A DNA stretch of 64,000 bases from Holdemania sp. Marseille-P2844. Lineage in GTDB: Bacteria; Bacillota_I; Bacilli_A; Erysipelotrichales; Erysipelotrichaceae. The notes under the pieces were generated by a model. The model ran no database searches, was not told where the DNA came from, and worked only from the letters and a program-made list of their open reading frames with translations. The translations under genes were made by a program, and so were the position numbers. Position 1 is the first letter of the stretch; each line of letters begins with the position of its first letter. Below, piece after piece: positions 15,717-24,052 of the stretch. The stretch lies in assembly GCF_900120005.1 (NCBI RefSeq), contig NZ_LT635452.1, forward strand, positions 502,302 to 566,301, in the 5' to 3' direction.

Positions 15717-16796
15717 ATGGAAATGACATTACGCTGGTATGGGACCGGCTACGATTCCGTAACGCTTGAACAAATCCGTCAGATTCCGGGCGTCCGCGGC
15801 GTCATCACGACGCTGTATGACACGCTGCCAGGTGAAATCTGGACGCCTGAGCGGATCGCGGCGATGAAAGATGAGGTCGAGGCTTCCGGACTGCGCGTCA
15901 GCGGAATTGAAAGCGTCAACGTTCACGATGCGATCAAGGCGGGAACGGCGCAGCGCGACGAAATGATCGATCATTATATTCAGACGCTGGAAAATCTGGG
16001 CAAAGCGGACATCCACATGGTCTGTTATAATTTCATGCCGGTTTTTGACTGGACGCGGACCGAACTGGCCCGCAAGCGTCCGGACGGCTCGACGGTATTG
16101 GCGTACACGCAGAAAGCGGTGGACGAATTGAATCCGGAAAAGATGTTCGCTTCGATCGGCGCGGATACCAACGGTTTTATCCTGCCGGGATGGGAACCGG
16201 AACGAATGGACCGGATCAAGGAATTGTTTGCGCTGTACCGCAGCGTCGATGAGCAGCAGCTGTTTGAAAATCTGCGGATTTTCCTGGAAGCGATCATGCC
16301 TGTCTGCGACCGGTATGACATCAACATGGCGATTCACCCGGATGATCCGGCCTGGAGCGTGTTCGGTCTGCCGCGGATTATTATTAACGAGGGCAACATT
16401 CTGCGGATGATGAAGATGGTCGACAATCCGCACAACGGCGTGACGTTTTGTTCCGGTTCTTATGGAACAAATCTGGAAAATGATCTGCCGCACATGATCC
16501 GCTCGTTAAAAGGCCGGATTCACTTCGCGCATGTCCGCAACCTGAAGTTTAATACGCCGGATGATTTTGAGGAAAGTGCGCATCTGTCCAGTGACGGCAG
16601 CTTTGATATGTATGAAATTATGAAAGCGCTGTTCGATATCGGTTTTGACGGCCCGATCCGTCCGGACCATGGCCGGATGATCTGGGGCGAGAAAGCGATG
16701 CCGGGCTATGGTCTGTATGACCGGGCGCTGGGCGCGGCTTATCTTAACGGTTTGTGGGAAGCGATTGTCAAAAGCGAGGGCCGCGTATGCGATTAA
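15717..16796 (+). CDS. uxuA: Mannonate dehydratase
   Basis: 359 residues, the usual UxuA length, with the typical start MTLRWYGTGYDSVTLEQI and the motifs GIESVNVHDAIK, YDINMAIHPDDP and RPDHGRMIWGE towards the C-terminus. It dehydrates D-mannonate to 2-keto-3-deoxygluconate (KDG) in hexuronate breakdown, with a Mn/Fe metal held by His, Cys and Asp. RBS AAAGGAGGA precedes the ATG. The uxuB gene overlaps its end by 10 bp, so the two are coupled. Confidence 0.95.
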   Translation: MEMTLRWYGTGYDSVTLEQIRQIPGVRGVITTLYDTLPGEIWTPERIAAMKDEVEASGLRVSGIESVNVHDAIKAGTAQRDEMIDHYIQTLENLGKADIHMVCYNFMPVFDWTRTELARKRPDGSTVLAYTQKAVDELNPEKMFASIGADTNGFILPGWEPERMDRIKELFALYRSVDEQQLFENLRIFLEAIMPVCDRYDINMAIHPDDPAWSVFGLPRIIINEGNILRMMKMVDNPHNGVTFCSGSYGTNLENDLPHMIRSLKGRIHFAHVRNLKFNTPDDFEESAHLSSDGSFDMYEIMKALFDIGFDGPIRPDHGRMIWGEKAMPGYGLYDRALGAAYLNGLWEAIVKSEGRVCD

Positions 16797-18394
16797 CTGA
16801 TGAAGGACTGAAAGACCGGCAAGGCTGGCTGGATCATGGCTACACGCTGCCGCAATACGACCGCGAGCGGATGCGTCAGGCAACGCTGGCAACGCCGCGC
16901 TGGATTCACTTTGGCGCCGGGAATATCTTCCGCGCGTATCAGACGCGGCTGATGCAGCAGCTGATTGAAGCCGGGGAAGTTTCGGAAGGTCTGATCGCGG
17001 CGGAAGGATATGATGATGAAATCGTCGACGGAATGCTCAATCCGCACGATGATCTGAATATTCTGGTCACGCTGAAAGCCTCAGGCAGCGTGGAAAAAAC
17101 GGTGATCGGCAGTCTGGCCGCCGCCTTGAAGCTCGATCCGGCCAGCGCGGATTTCACGACGTTAAGAAAGTTGTTCATCCAGCCGAGCCTGCAGCTGGCC
17201 AGCTTTACGATCACGGAAAAAGGATATCGTGTCCGCGATGAAAAAGGGCAGATTCTGCCGGAGATCGCCGCTGAGTTTGAACGGGGGCCGCAGGCGGCGC
17301 TCAGCTATATTGGCAAAGTCGCCGCGCTGCTTTCCGCGCGGTATCAAAACGGGGCGCTGCCGATCGCGCTGGTCAGTATGGACAACTGTTCGCACAACGG
17401 CGAAAAGCTGAAACAGGCGATTGTGACAATGGCTGAAGGCTGGACGCGCGCGGGCAAGATGGAAGTGGGCTTTCTGGACTATGTGCAGGATGAAGGCCAG
17501 GTCAGTTTCCCATGGACGATGATCGACAAGATTACGCCGCGGCCGGATCCGGCGATTGAAGCGTTATTGAAGCAGGACGGAGTGGAGGATGTCAGCCCGA
17601 TCATAACGGCCAGGCATACCTACATCGCGCCGTTTGTCAACGCCGAGGAATGTGAGTATCTCGTCGTTGAGGACCGTTTTCCCAACGGTCGTCCGCCGCT
17701 GGAAAAAGCCGGCGTGATGTTCGCGGACCGGCAGACGGTAGAGCAGGTGGAGCGGATGAAGGTTTCGACCTGTCTGAATCCGGTGCATACCGGTCTGGCG
17801 GTGTTCGGCTGTCTGCTCGGCTTCACCAAGATCAGTGCGGAAATGCAGGATCCGGATTTAAAGCGGCTGGCGGAACGGATCGGCCGGGTGGAAGGGTTGC
17901 CGGTTGTGACAAACCCGAAAATTCTGGCGCCGGAACAATTTCTTGACGAAGTGCTGACGCTGCGCATCCCGAATCCCTTTATGCCGGATACGCCGCAGCG
18001 GATCGCGACCGATACCTCACAGAAGCTGGGGGTGCGGTTTGGCGAAACCGTCAAGGCGTATATGAAGGAAGGCCGCCCGCTTTCCGATTTAAAGGCGATC
18101 CCGTTGGTCTATGCCGGATGGCTGCGCTACCTGTTGGGGATTGATGATCAGGGGCAGCCGATGCCGTTAAGCCCGGACCCATTGCTGGACACGCTGCGGC
18201 CGCTGCTGGAAGGCATTACGCTGGGTCAGACCTGCCCGCCGCTTACCGGCGTGCGCGCTATTTTAAAGAATCCGGCGATTTTCGGACTGGATCTGGAAGA
18301 TGCAGGTCTTATTGAACGGGTGGAAGATTTGTTGACCGCAATGCTGCTAGGTCCGGGCGCTGTGCGGCGGACTTTGCATGAACAGTTGGATTGA
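16787..18394 (+). CDS. uxuB: Fructuronate reductase / mannitol dehydrogenase family protein
   Basis: 535 residues from the ATG at 16787, inside the last codons of uxuA. The mannitol dehydrogenase family fold is seen: IHFGAGNIFRAYQ near residues 42-54 (nucleotide site), VSMDNCSHNGEKLK and the C-terminal domain with KVSTCLNPVHTGLAVFG, where Lys and Asn-His are catalytic. It reduces D-fructuronate to D-mannonate with NADH, feeding UxuA. It is about 50 residues longer than E. coli UxuB but in the range of Firmicutes homologues. A GTG far upstream is rejected because the ATG start fits uxuA coupling. Confidence 0.93.
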   Translation: MRLTDEGLKDRQGWLDHGYTLPQYDRERMRQATLATPRWIHFGAGNIFRAYQTRLMQQLIEAGEVSEGLIAAEGYDDEIVDGMLNPHDDLNILVTLKASGSVEKTVIGSLAAALKLDPASADFTTLRKLFIQPSLQLASFTITEKGYRVRDEKGQILPEIAAEFERGPQAALSYIGKVAALLSARYQNGALPIALVSMDNCSHNGEKLKQAIVTMAEGWTRAGKMEVGFLDYVQDEGQVSFPWTMIDKITPRPDPAIEALLKQDGVEDVSPIITARHTYIAPFVNAEECEYLVVEDRFPNGRPPLEKAGVMFADRQTVEQVERMKVSTCLNPVHTGLAVFGCLLGFTKISAEMQDPDLKRLAERIGRVEGLPVVTNPKILAPEQFLDEVLTLRIPNPFMPDTPQRIATDTSQKLGVRFGETVKAYMKEGRPLSDLKAIPLVYAGWLRYLLGIDDQGQPMPLSPDPLLDTLRPLLEGITLGQTCPPLTGVRAILKNPAIFGLDLEDAGLIERVEDLLTAMLLGPGAVRRTLHEQLD

Positions 18395-18474
18395 GCAACT
18401 TGTGAAAAAATAAATGAAGGATACAAAACACGGAATTTGTGCTATTGTTAGGGTAACGAGTGAGGAGGATGAAT

Positions 18475-19242
18475 ATGATTTATAAAGAAGGATTGCTAAA
18501 GGGCAAGGTCGCATTAGTGACCGGGGCAAATCGAGGCTTAGGCTATGCGATGTGCGTTGGTCTGGCGGAAAACGGCGCGGATATTTTCAACATCGGCCAT
18601 GGCGACGATGCGAATATCCGGGAAGCGATTGAAAAGATCGGCCGCGGTTATCATTACATGAAGGCAGATTTATCGAAGCCGACCAAAGCGCTGACCGATG
18701 CGATCGTCGCGGAAGTCGTCAACGTTTATGGTCATCTGGATATTCTGCTGAACAACGCCGGCGTCAACCGCCGCGCACCGTTTCTGGAATACGCCGAAGC
18801 GGATTGGGATTACACGCTGAATTTGAATCTGAAGCAGGTCTTTTTGCTTTCACAAAGTGCAGCCAACCAGATGGTAAAGCAGGGAACCCGCGGTAAAATC
18901 ATCAACATCGCAAGCATGCTTTCCTTTACCGGCGGCATCCTCGTACCGGCCTACACCGCCAGCAAATCGGCGATCATGGGGCTGACGAAGGAAATGGCCA
19001 ACGAGCTGTCAAGCAAGGATATCAACGTCAACGCCATCGCGCCGGGCTACATGAAGACGCCGCTGACGCAGGCGATGCAGGACGATCCGGTCCGCAATAA
19101 AGAAGTGCTCGACCGGCTGCCGATCGGCTACTGGGGCGATCCGTCCGTGCTGCAGGGACCGGTGGTCTTTTTGGCGAGCGAAGCTTCCGACTATATCTGC
19201 GGCGCGACGATTCCTGTCGACGGCGGCTGGCTGGCGCGCTAA
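18475..19242 (+). CDS. kduD: Short-chain dehydrogenase, KduD/DhuD type
   Basis: 255 residues from the ATG at 18475, with AGGAGG 6 bases upstream. Classical SDR motifs are all present: TGANRGLGYA (coenzyme, about 16-25), NNAG (about 91-94), catalytic Ser in NIASMLSF, YTASK (Tyr and Lys) and PVDGGW at the C-terminus. KduD enzymes interconvert 2,5-diketo-3-deoxygluconate and KDG with NAD(H), as the second step after KduI or DhuI in unsaturated uronate use. The pairing with the RpiB-like isomerase at the start of the operon supports this. No KDG kinase or aldolase is in the window. Confidence 0.87.
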   Translation: MIYKEGLLKGKVALVTGANRGLGYAMCVGLAENGADIFNIGHGDDANIREAIEKIGRGYHYMKADLSKPTKALTDAIVAEVVNVYGHLDILLNNAGVNRRAPFLEYAEADWDYTLNLNLKQVFLLSQSAANQMVKQGTRGKIINIASMLSFTGGILVPAYTASKSAIMGLTKEMANELSSKDINVNAIAPGYMKTPLTQAMQDDPVRNKEVLDRLPIGYWGDPSVLQGPVVFLASEASDYICGATIPVDGGWLAR

Positions 19243-19272
19243 AGAAGTTATCGAATCGAAGATCGAATCCAA

Positions 19273-19306
19273 GGCCGGTTTTTCCATGCGGGAAGCCGGT
19301 CTTTTT
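19273..19306 (+). terminator. Terminator of the uronate operon
   Basis: GGCCGG...CCGGTC with an inner TTCC/GGAA stem, followed by TTTTT, lies 30 bp after the kduD stop. The rest of 19307-19582 shows no gene, only an increasingly AT-rich stretch. Confidence 0.8.
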
Positions 19307-19582
19307 CATTTCACAAGCTCTTGCCATTAGAACTTCATGAGTCCGAAATTGGAAGGACATTCGGCTTTATGCCGAAGACAGGGATTGTCAACATCAGGAA
19401 AAAGATCTCGGAACGGTTTGGCTTCGAAAACAAAATTCCTTAGCGGCACTGGGGTGAGTTTTACTAAAGATCTCTTTCCGATTGCGGTGAAAGCAAACTT
19501 CAGGATTTTGATATAAACTTTTAATTGATATTCACCGACCTATAGCATATAATAACATTGTAAATGGCACTCGGTGCGGAAG

Positions 19583-19610
19583 AAAACTCACGATTTATCG
19601 TGAGTTTTTT
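19583..19610. terminator. Hairpin overlapping the end of the Abi_2 gene
   Basis: ACTCACGAT (19586-19594) and ATCGTGAGT (19597-19605) form a tight stem, with a T6 run on the plus strand and TTTTC on the minus strand. It overlaps the stop codon of the leftward Abi_2 gene and can stop transcription from either side. Confidence 0.6.
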
Positions 19611-20425
19611 CTATACTTAGATTTTTTATCATGTTTAAATATTTTTTCCTATCTGATTTTTTTCTTAGCTCATGTGTTTTAGGATTATAGAATCTGATTA
19701 ATATTTCCAGGCTATTGCAATGCATTACACAGTTTCTAATGGATACTAGACAAAACACTTTATCAATAAAATCAGGGACTTTATCAACATTAAATGTCAT
19801 TTGAAACTTTTTTAAATCCTGAAAAATTCTGTTTTGCATTGAATTGTCAAGACAGGTAAAGACGGTTAGCATATCTCCTAAACTCATTCTATCAAAAAAG
19901 CAATAAACATCAGCATATTTAAAAATATCTTTTTTTTAGAGCGTTTATGCGATTGCTCATGTGTTCAATTCTGTTTTCCTTATATTTCGACGTTAAAAAA
20001 GCAAATTTTAAGTTTAATTTATCAAGAAATAATTTCAACTGGTTTGAATCTTGGATTTTACAGGTTGTAAGAATATTATAAGCGACGCTGGTTTTAAAAT
20101 GTAGTATAAAATCTAATATGTTTGTAATGATAATAGGATAAGACTTTCTTTCACGGATAAAGAAATTATAGTACTCCTGAAATTCTATATCTCTCTCGTA
20201 TACATGTCTTCCGTTTGATTTTTCAACTTCTTTCTTGTTATTTAATTTAGCGAATCTATGTTTAAACGGAGTAATTACATTAATGTAGTTATATTCTAGC
20301 AGCTTGTTTCCTGCGTTTTCTTTATTCATCTCATTAAATTGAACTCTTTTATGTTCATTTAAATATTGTAATTGCTCGGAAATAGTTTTGGCTTGCTTAT
20401 ATTGCTGGAAATTACTTTTATCCAT
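19588..20425 (-). pseudogene. Abi_2 (AbiD/AbiF-like) HEPN abortive-infection gene, frameshifted
   Basis: Two leftward frames form one gene: residues 1-168 (20425 to 19919) and a second frame open from just after the A-tract and continuing to 19588. The first half has the Abi_2 opening (TISEQLQYLNEHKR, LLEYNYINVITPFKHRF); the second holds YADVYCFFDRMSLGDM and the HEPN ribonuclease motif RNCVMH (Arg-x4-His). The frames meet at an A8 tract (plus-strand T8, 19930-19937); seven As would give one protein of about 278 residues. So the gene is broken by a single-base insertion, or it is rescued by slippage or phase variation. The region is far more AT-rich than its neighbours, as expected for a transferred phage-defence gene. 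RBS GGAAGAAGG precedes the ATG. Confidence 0.75.
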
Positions 20426-20711
20426 TTCGCCCTTCTTCCTAATACCTATTTAATTATAGTGGATGTGATAATTAATACCAATATTAATTTTAAATAGAAA
20501 GTATTCAGTGTTTTAAAATCCTTACGCTCTTTTACAGAGATCAGAGGCTGCAGCACTCCGTAAAATGACCGAGCTTGGATCCAAATCCCATTTATCAGAA
20601 GCGGGTATGCTTCATTCTTTCCCTTTTGATCAAAATAGCTTACAATAAAGCTATCGTAGAAACAGGATTTGCGGCCGGGAGTCGGGCAAGTGCAGATCCG
20701 GGAGGCAGGAC

Positions 20712-21269
20712 ATGGCGGATCTGACGAAAAAAGCGATCGCGGAAGGCTTGAAAGAATTATGTCATCACAAGGACTTTAACAAGATTTCAGTGCGGGACAT
20801 CACGGAACAATGCGGACTGAATCGTCAGACGTTTTATTACCATTTTCAGGATAAATACGAATTGCTGGACTGGATTTATTATCAGGAAGGGTTTGTTTAT
20901 CTGGCCAGCGACGTGACCTTTGACAACTGGCATCAGCACATGGAAAAGCTGCTGACCATGATGCGCGAAAATCAGATCTTCTATGAGAATACGATCAGCG
21001 CTTCGCCGCAGTGTTTTGAGGATTATCTGTTTCAGATCACCTGCACGCTGTTTGAAGAAGCGATCCGCCGTCTGGATGGGAGCCTGCGGCTGCAGGAGGC
21101 GGATGTGCGGCTGTATTCCCGCTTTTACAGCTATGGAATGTGCGGGATTATCTGTGACTGGGTCCGGAACGGAATGAAGGAAAGCCCCAAATCCCTGTCG
21201 CTGCGGATTCGGAAATTGGCCAATGACAGCGAGAAAATGGCGAATTTGCGTCTGCAGGGGCAGTTCTAA
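20712..21269 (+). CDS. TetR/AcrR family transcriptional regulator
   Basis: 185 residues. The N-terminal TetR HTH is clear (residues about 8-52, with ISVRDITEQCGLNRQTFYYHFQDKYELLDWI), followed by an all-helical C-terminal domain of the DhaS/TetR_C type. No target operon is adjacent on the same strand, and the next gene is convergent, so its regulon is unknown. ATG at 20712 follows GGGAGGCAGG. The upstream gap 20426-20711 is AT-rich at first and holds no gene I can support. Confidence 0.9.
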   Translation: MADLTKKAIAEGLKELCHHKDFNKISVRDITEQCGLNRQTFYYHFQDKYELLDWIYYQEGFVYLASDVTFDNWHQHMEKLLTMMRENQIFYENTISASPQCFEDYLFQITCTLFEEAIRRLDGSLRLQEADVRLYSRFYSYGMCGIICDWVRNGMKESPKSLSLRIRKLANDSEKMANLRLQGQF

Positions 21270-21283
21270 GCCAATGAAAAAGG

Positions 21284-21517
21284 CTAGATCCGATGGATCA
21301 GCCAGGCTGTCGTGTCTTCGATACTCGTCTTTTTTAATAGATTGAAGCATTCTTCACTGATCAGCGATCTGTCATATTCCGGCAGATCCTTTTTTTTCAG
21401 CGTGCAGGTCAGATCGACGAGATTGCGGGCGGTCTGCCTTCCGGATTTGCCGCGGCGCAGCCGATGGCGGGCGGCGGTTTCCAAAAGTGATTGCTTCAGC
21501 TTTGCGTCCAATGACAT
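21284..21517 (-). CDS. Small basic hypothetical protein
   Basis: 77 residues, rich in Lys and Arg in the first half (KLKQSLLETAARHRLRRGKSG) with no membrane segment. The ATG at 21517 has AGGGATAGGAA upstream, which supports a real gene. It is convergent with the TetR gene (14-bp gap). I recognise no domain. Confidence 0.5.
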   Translation of the reverse strand: MSLDAKLKQSLLETAARHRLRRGKSGRQTARNLVDLTCTLKKKDLPEYDRSLISEECFNLLKKTSIEDTTAWLIHRI

Positions 21518-21625
21518 TTCCTATCCCTTGCTTTCTGAAATTATCATACGTGAACAGACAGGATTTGCCTATAAGCAGTTTGCGCGTTGTGTCGTAATTT
21601 CAGACAAATTTCGGCGGGCAGAAAA

Positions 21626-21645
21626 GGCCGCGGAAAACCGCGGCC
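21626..21645 (-). terminator. Terminator of trxA-trxB
   Basis: A perfect GGCCGCGG-aaaa-CCGCGGCC stem; on the reverse strand it is followed by TTTTC. It lies about 40 bp beyond the trxB stop. Confidence 0.75.
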
Positions 21646-21685
21646 GTCAAATATGTTATGAAATTATGAAATGAGGAACGGAAGC

Positions 21686-22603
21686 TTACAGGGAAGCGAG
21701 GTATTCCTCAACAAAGTGGCTGGCGACTGCGCCGTCACTGGCGGCGGTGATGACCTGCCGCAGCGCTTTGGTGCGCACGTCGCCGATCGCGAAGACACCC
21801 GGCAGCGAGGTTCTCGTCGTTTCATCCGCGGCGATGTATCCATGATCCAGTTTCAGCTGTCCTTCAAACAAAGCGGTGTTGGGCAGCTGGCCAACTGCGA
21901 CGAAGACGCCGTCGCATGCGATTTCCTGCAGCTCGCCGCTGAACTTGTCGCGCAGCCGCAGACCGGTGACCTTTTGATCATGCAGAATGGCATCGACCGT
22001 GCTGTTCCAGATGAATTCCAGATTATCGCAGCTTTGCAGCGGATTGAGGTAAACCCGGTCGGCCCGCAGCGTGTCGCGCCGGTGAATCAGAATCACCTTT
22101 TCGCAAATCCGCGAGAGAAACAAAGCATCCGCCGCCGCGGTGTTGCCGCCGCCGATGACTGCGACCGTCTTGCCCTTATAAAACATGCCGTCGCACGTCG
22201 CGCAGTACGCTACGCCGCGCCCGACCAGCGAATCTTCTTCCGGCACGCCCAATTTCCGCGCCGACGCGCCGGTTGCCAGAATCACGGCGTCCGCCGTCAG
22301 CTCGCGGCTGTCGGTGACAATCTTCTTGGGGACTGCGGTTAAATCCACGGAAAGCACTTCTTCCAAATAAGTTTCAGCACCGAACCGTTCCGCCTGCGCC
22401 TGCATTTTCATGCCCAGCTCAAAACCATCGACGCCTTCGTCAAACCCCGGGTAATTGTCGATCTGCGCGGTGGTCGCCATCTGGCCGCCGGCCGACAATT
22501 TTTCCAGGATTACAGTGCGGAAACCAGCCCGGGCGCAATACAGCGCCGCCGTGTATCCGGCGGGGCCGCCGCCTAAAACAACGACTTGTACGTGTTCCAT
22601 CAT
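21686..22603 (-). CDS. trxB: Thioredoxin-disulfide reductase
   Basis: 305 residues, usual low-molecular-weight TrxB length. FAD site GGGPAGYTAA (about 11-20), the redox pair Cys134/Cys137 in CATCDG, the NADPH site GGGNTAAADA and the C-terminal FAIGDV motif are all present. It transfers electrons from NADPH to thioredoxin in the cytoplasm. Its start overlaps the trxA stop (TGATG), so the two are translated together. Confidence 0.97.
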   Translation of the reverse strand: MMEHVQVVVLGGGPAGYTAALYCARAGFRTVILEKLSAGGQMATTAQIDNYPGFDEGVDGFELGMKMQAQAERFGAETYLEEVLSVDLTAVPKKIVTDSRELTADAVILATGASARKLGVPEEDSLVGRGVAYCATCDGMFYKGKTVAVIGGGNTAAADALFLSRICEKVILIHRRDTLRADRVYLNPLQSCDNLEFIWNSTVDAILHDQKVTGLRLRDKFSGELQEIACDGVFVAVGQLPNTALFEGQLKLDHGYIAADETTRTSLPGVFAIGDVRTKALRQVITAASDGAVASHFVEEYLASL

Positions 22604-22923
22604 CAGATCCCCTGTTCTTCCAGCCAGCTCATGATTGCGCCGCGGGACGGCGGATTGACCAGCGTTGAACCCTGCACGCCCTGCTTGAACAGGATCAGCG
22701 ACGGAATCGTGTTGACGTCGAATTTTTCTTCCAGCTCCGGCTGTTGATCAATATCGACTGTCCCGATCCGCACCCGGCCTTCCAATTCTTTTTCCAGCTT
22801 GGCGATAACCGGGGCTAAACGCCGGCAGTACATGCACCAGGGCGCCTGGAAATCGAGCATGACCGGCAGGTCGGAATGAACGACCTCCTGATCAAAATTA
22901 TCCTTTGTAATTACCGTTGCCAT
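22603..22923 (-). CDS. trxA: Thioredoxin
   Basis: 106 residues with the thioredoxin fold. The redox site is WCMYC (Cys30 and Cys33) rather than the classic WCGPC, which should change redox potential and partner choice. The cis-proline loop TIPSL is present. RBS AAAGGAGG precedes the ATG. It is coupled to trxB, which is likely its dedicated reductase. Confidence 0.95.
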   Translation of the reverse strand: MATVITKDNFDQEVVHSDLPVMLDFQAPWCMYCRRLAPVIAKLEKELEGRVRIGTVDIDQQPELEEKFDVNTIPSLILFKQGVQGSTLVNPPSRGAIMSWLEEQGI

Positions 22924-23086
22924 TACGAATCCTCCTTTATGTTATTCTGGTTTCATTATAGCCGTGAAAAACGCGGGAAAACAAGGAATTTGCCTGCAAA
23001 CCCCGGGAAATCTTTCAATTCCATGAAGAAGGATTGAATAAGCCGCCGATTTTCGTTAAACTTAAGCACAAGACAGGGGGATGTTC

Positions 23087-23986
23087 ATGACAGGAATTCT
23101 GGGAAAAACAATCACGGATTATTTCAACGGTTTTCTGAGCACGCTCGCTGAAAACAGCGGGCTGTTGTTCTGGAAAGGCGTCGGCATACTGTTGATCGTT
23201 CTGGGCGGCAAGCTGGTATTGAATCTGATTTCCAAATTAACTGCCCGGCAGATCAAAAAATCCGAGGAAATGCCGGAAATGCAGGCGCGCCGCGTGCAGA
23301 CAATGATGACGATGACGCGCAGCACCTTCCGTTATATCGTCTACGGCATCTGCGCCTTGATGATCCTGGCGCAGCTGGGCTTCGGCAATGCGATCAACAA
23401 TTTGTTGTTATCCGCCGGGATCGGCTCGCTGGCTTTAGGCATCGGCGCGCAAAGCTTAATCAAGGACGTGGTCACTGGTTTTTTCATGATGTTTGAAAAG
23501 CAGTTTTCGGTCGGCGATTATGTCAAGCTGGACGATATTGAAGGCACTGTGACGGCGACGGCGATGCGCGTGACGTATTTGAAAAACTTCGCCGGGCAGC
23601 AGATCATCATTCCCAACGGCACGATCGGCCGGGTGATCAATTATTCCCGGATGGATTCGCTGGCGAAGGTCACGGTCGGCACGCCGTATGAAGCGGACAG
23701 CCGCCAGGTGATGGAGATTCTCGATCAGGCGGCCAAGGCGTATGCCCGGCAGGTCAAGGAAATCATCGTCGAGGAACCGAAGGTTCAGGGAATTACGGAG
23801 CTGGCGGATTCCTCCGTCAACATCACGGTCATCTGCCGCACGCTGCCCTTACGGCATTGGGAGGTCGAACGTGGCCTGCGTCTGGCGATCAAGGAAGCGC
23901 TGGATGAGGCCGGGATCGGCATTCCGTATCCGCAGCAGGACGTGCATTTGAAAATGGAAGCGGAAGATTCGTCACAACCAAATTGA
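23087..23986 (+). CDS. Small-conductance mechanosensitive channel, MscS family
   Basis: 299 residues from the second ATG at 23087; the first ATG at 23081 abuts the RBS AGGGGG, so the later start fits better. Three hydrophobic segments (about 22-42, 76-98 and 103-125) are followed by the MscS beta domain with GFFMMFEKQFSVGDYV and the IPNG motif (about 183-186). It releases solutes on hypo-osmotic shock. Confidence 0.93.
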   Translation: MTGILGKTITDYFNGFLSTLAENSGLLFWKGVGILLIVLGGKLVLNLISKLTARQIKKSEEMPEMQARRVQTMMTMTRSTFRYIVYGICALMILAQLGFGNAINNLLLSAGIGSLALGIGAQSLIKDVVTGFFMMFEKQFSVGDYVKLDDIEGTVTATAMRVTYLKNFAGQQIIIPNGTIGRVINYSRMDSLAKVTVGTPYEADSRQVMEILDQAAKAYARQVKEIIVEEPKVQGITELADSSVNITVICRTLPLRHWEVERGLRLAIKEALDEAGIGIPYPQQDVHLKMEAEDSSQPN

Positions 23987-24052
23987 CGTTGCGTTCAGGC
24001 AGCGGTAAAATAAGGACAATGAGCTCCATTAGCGGGGCAGGGGGAGAATAAA

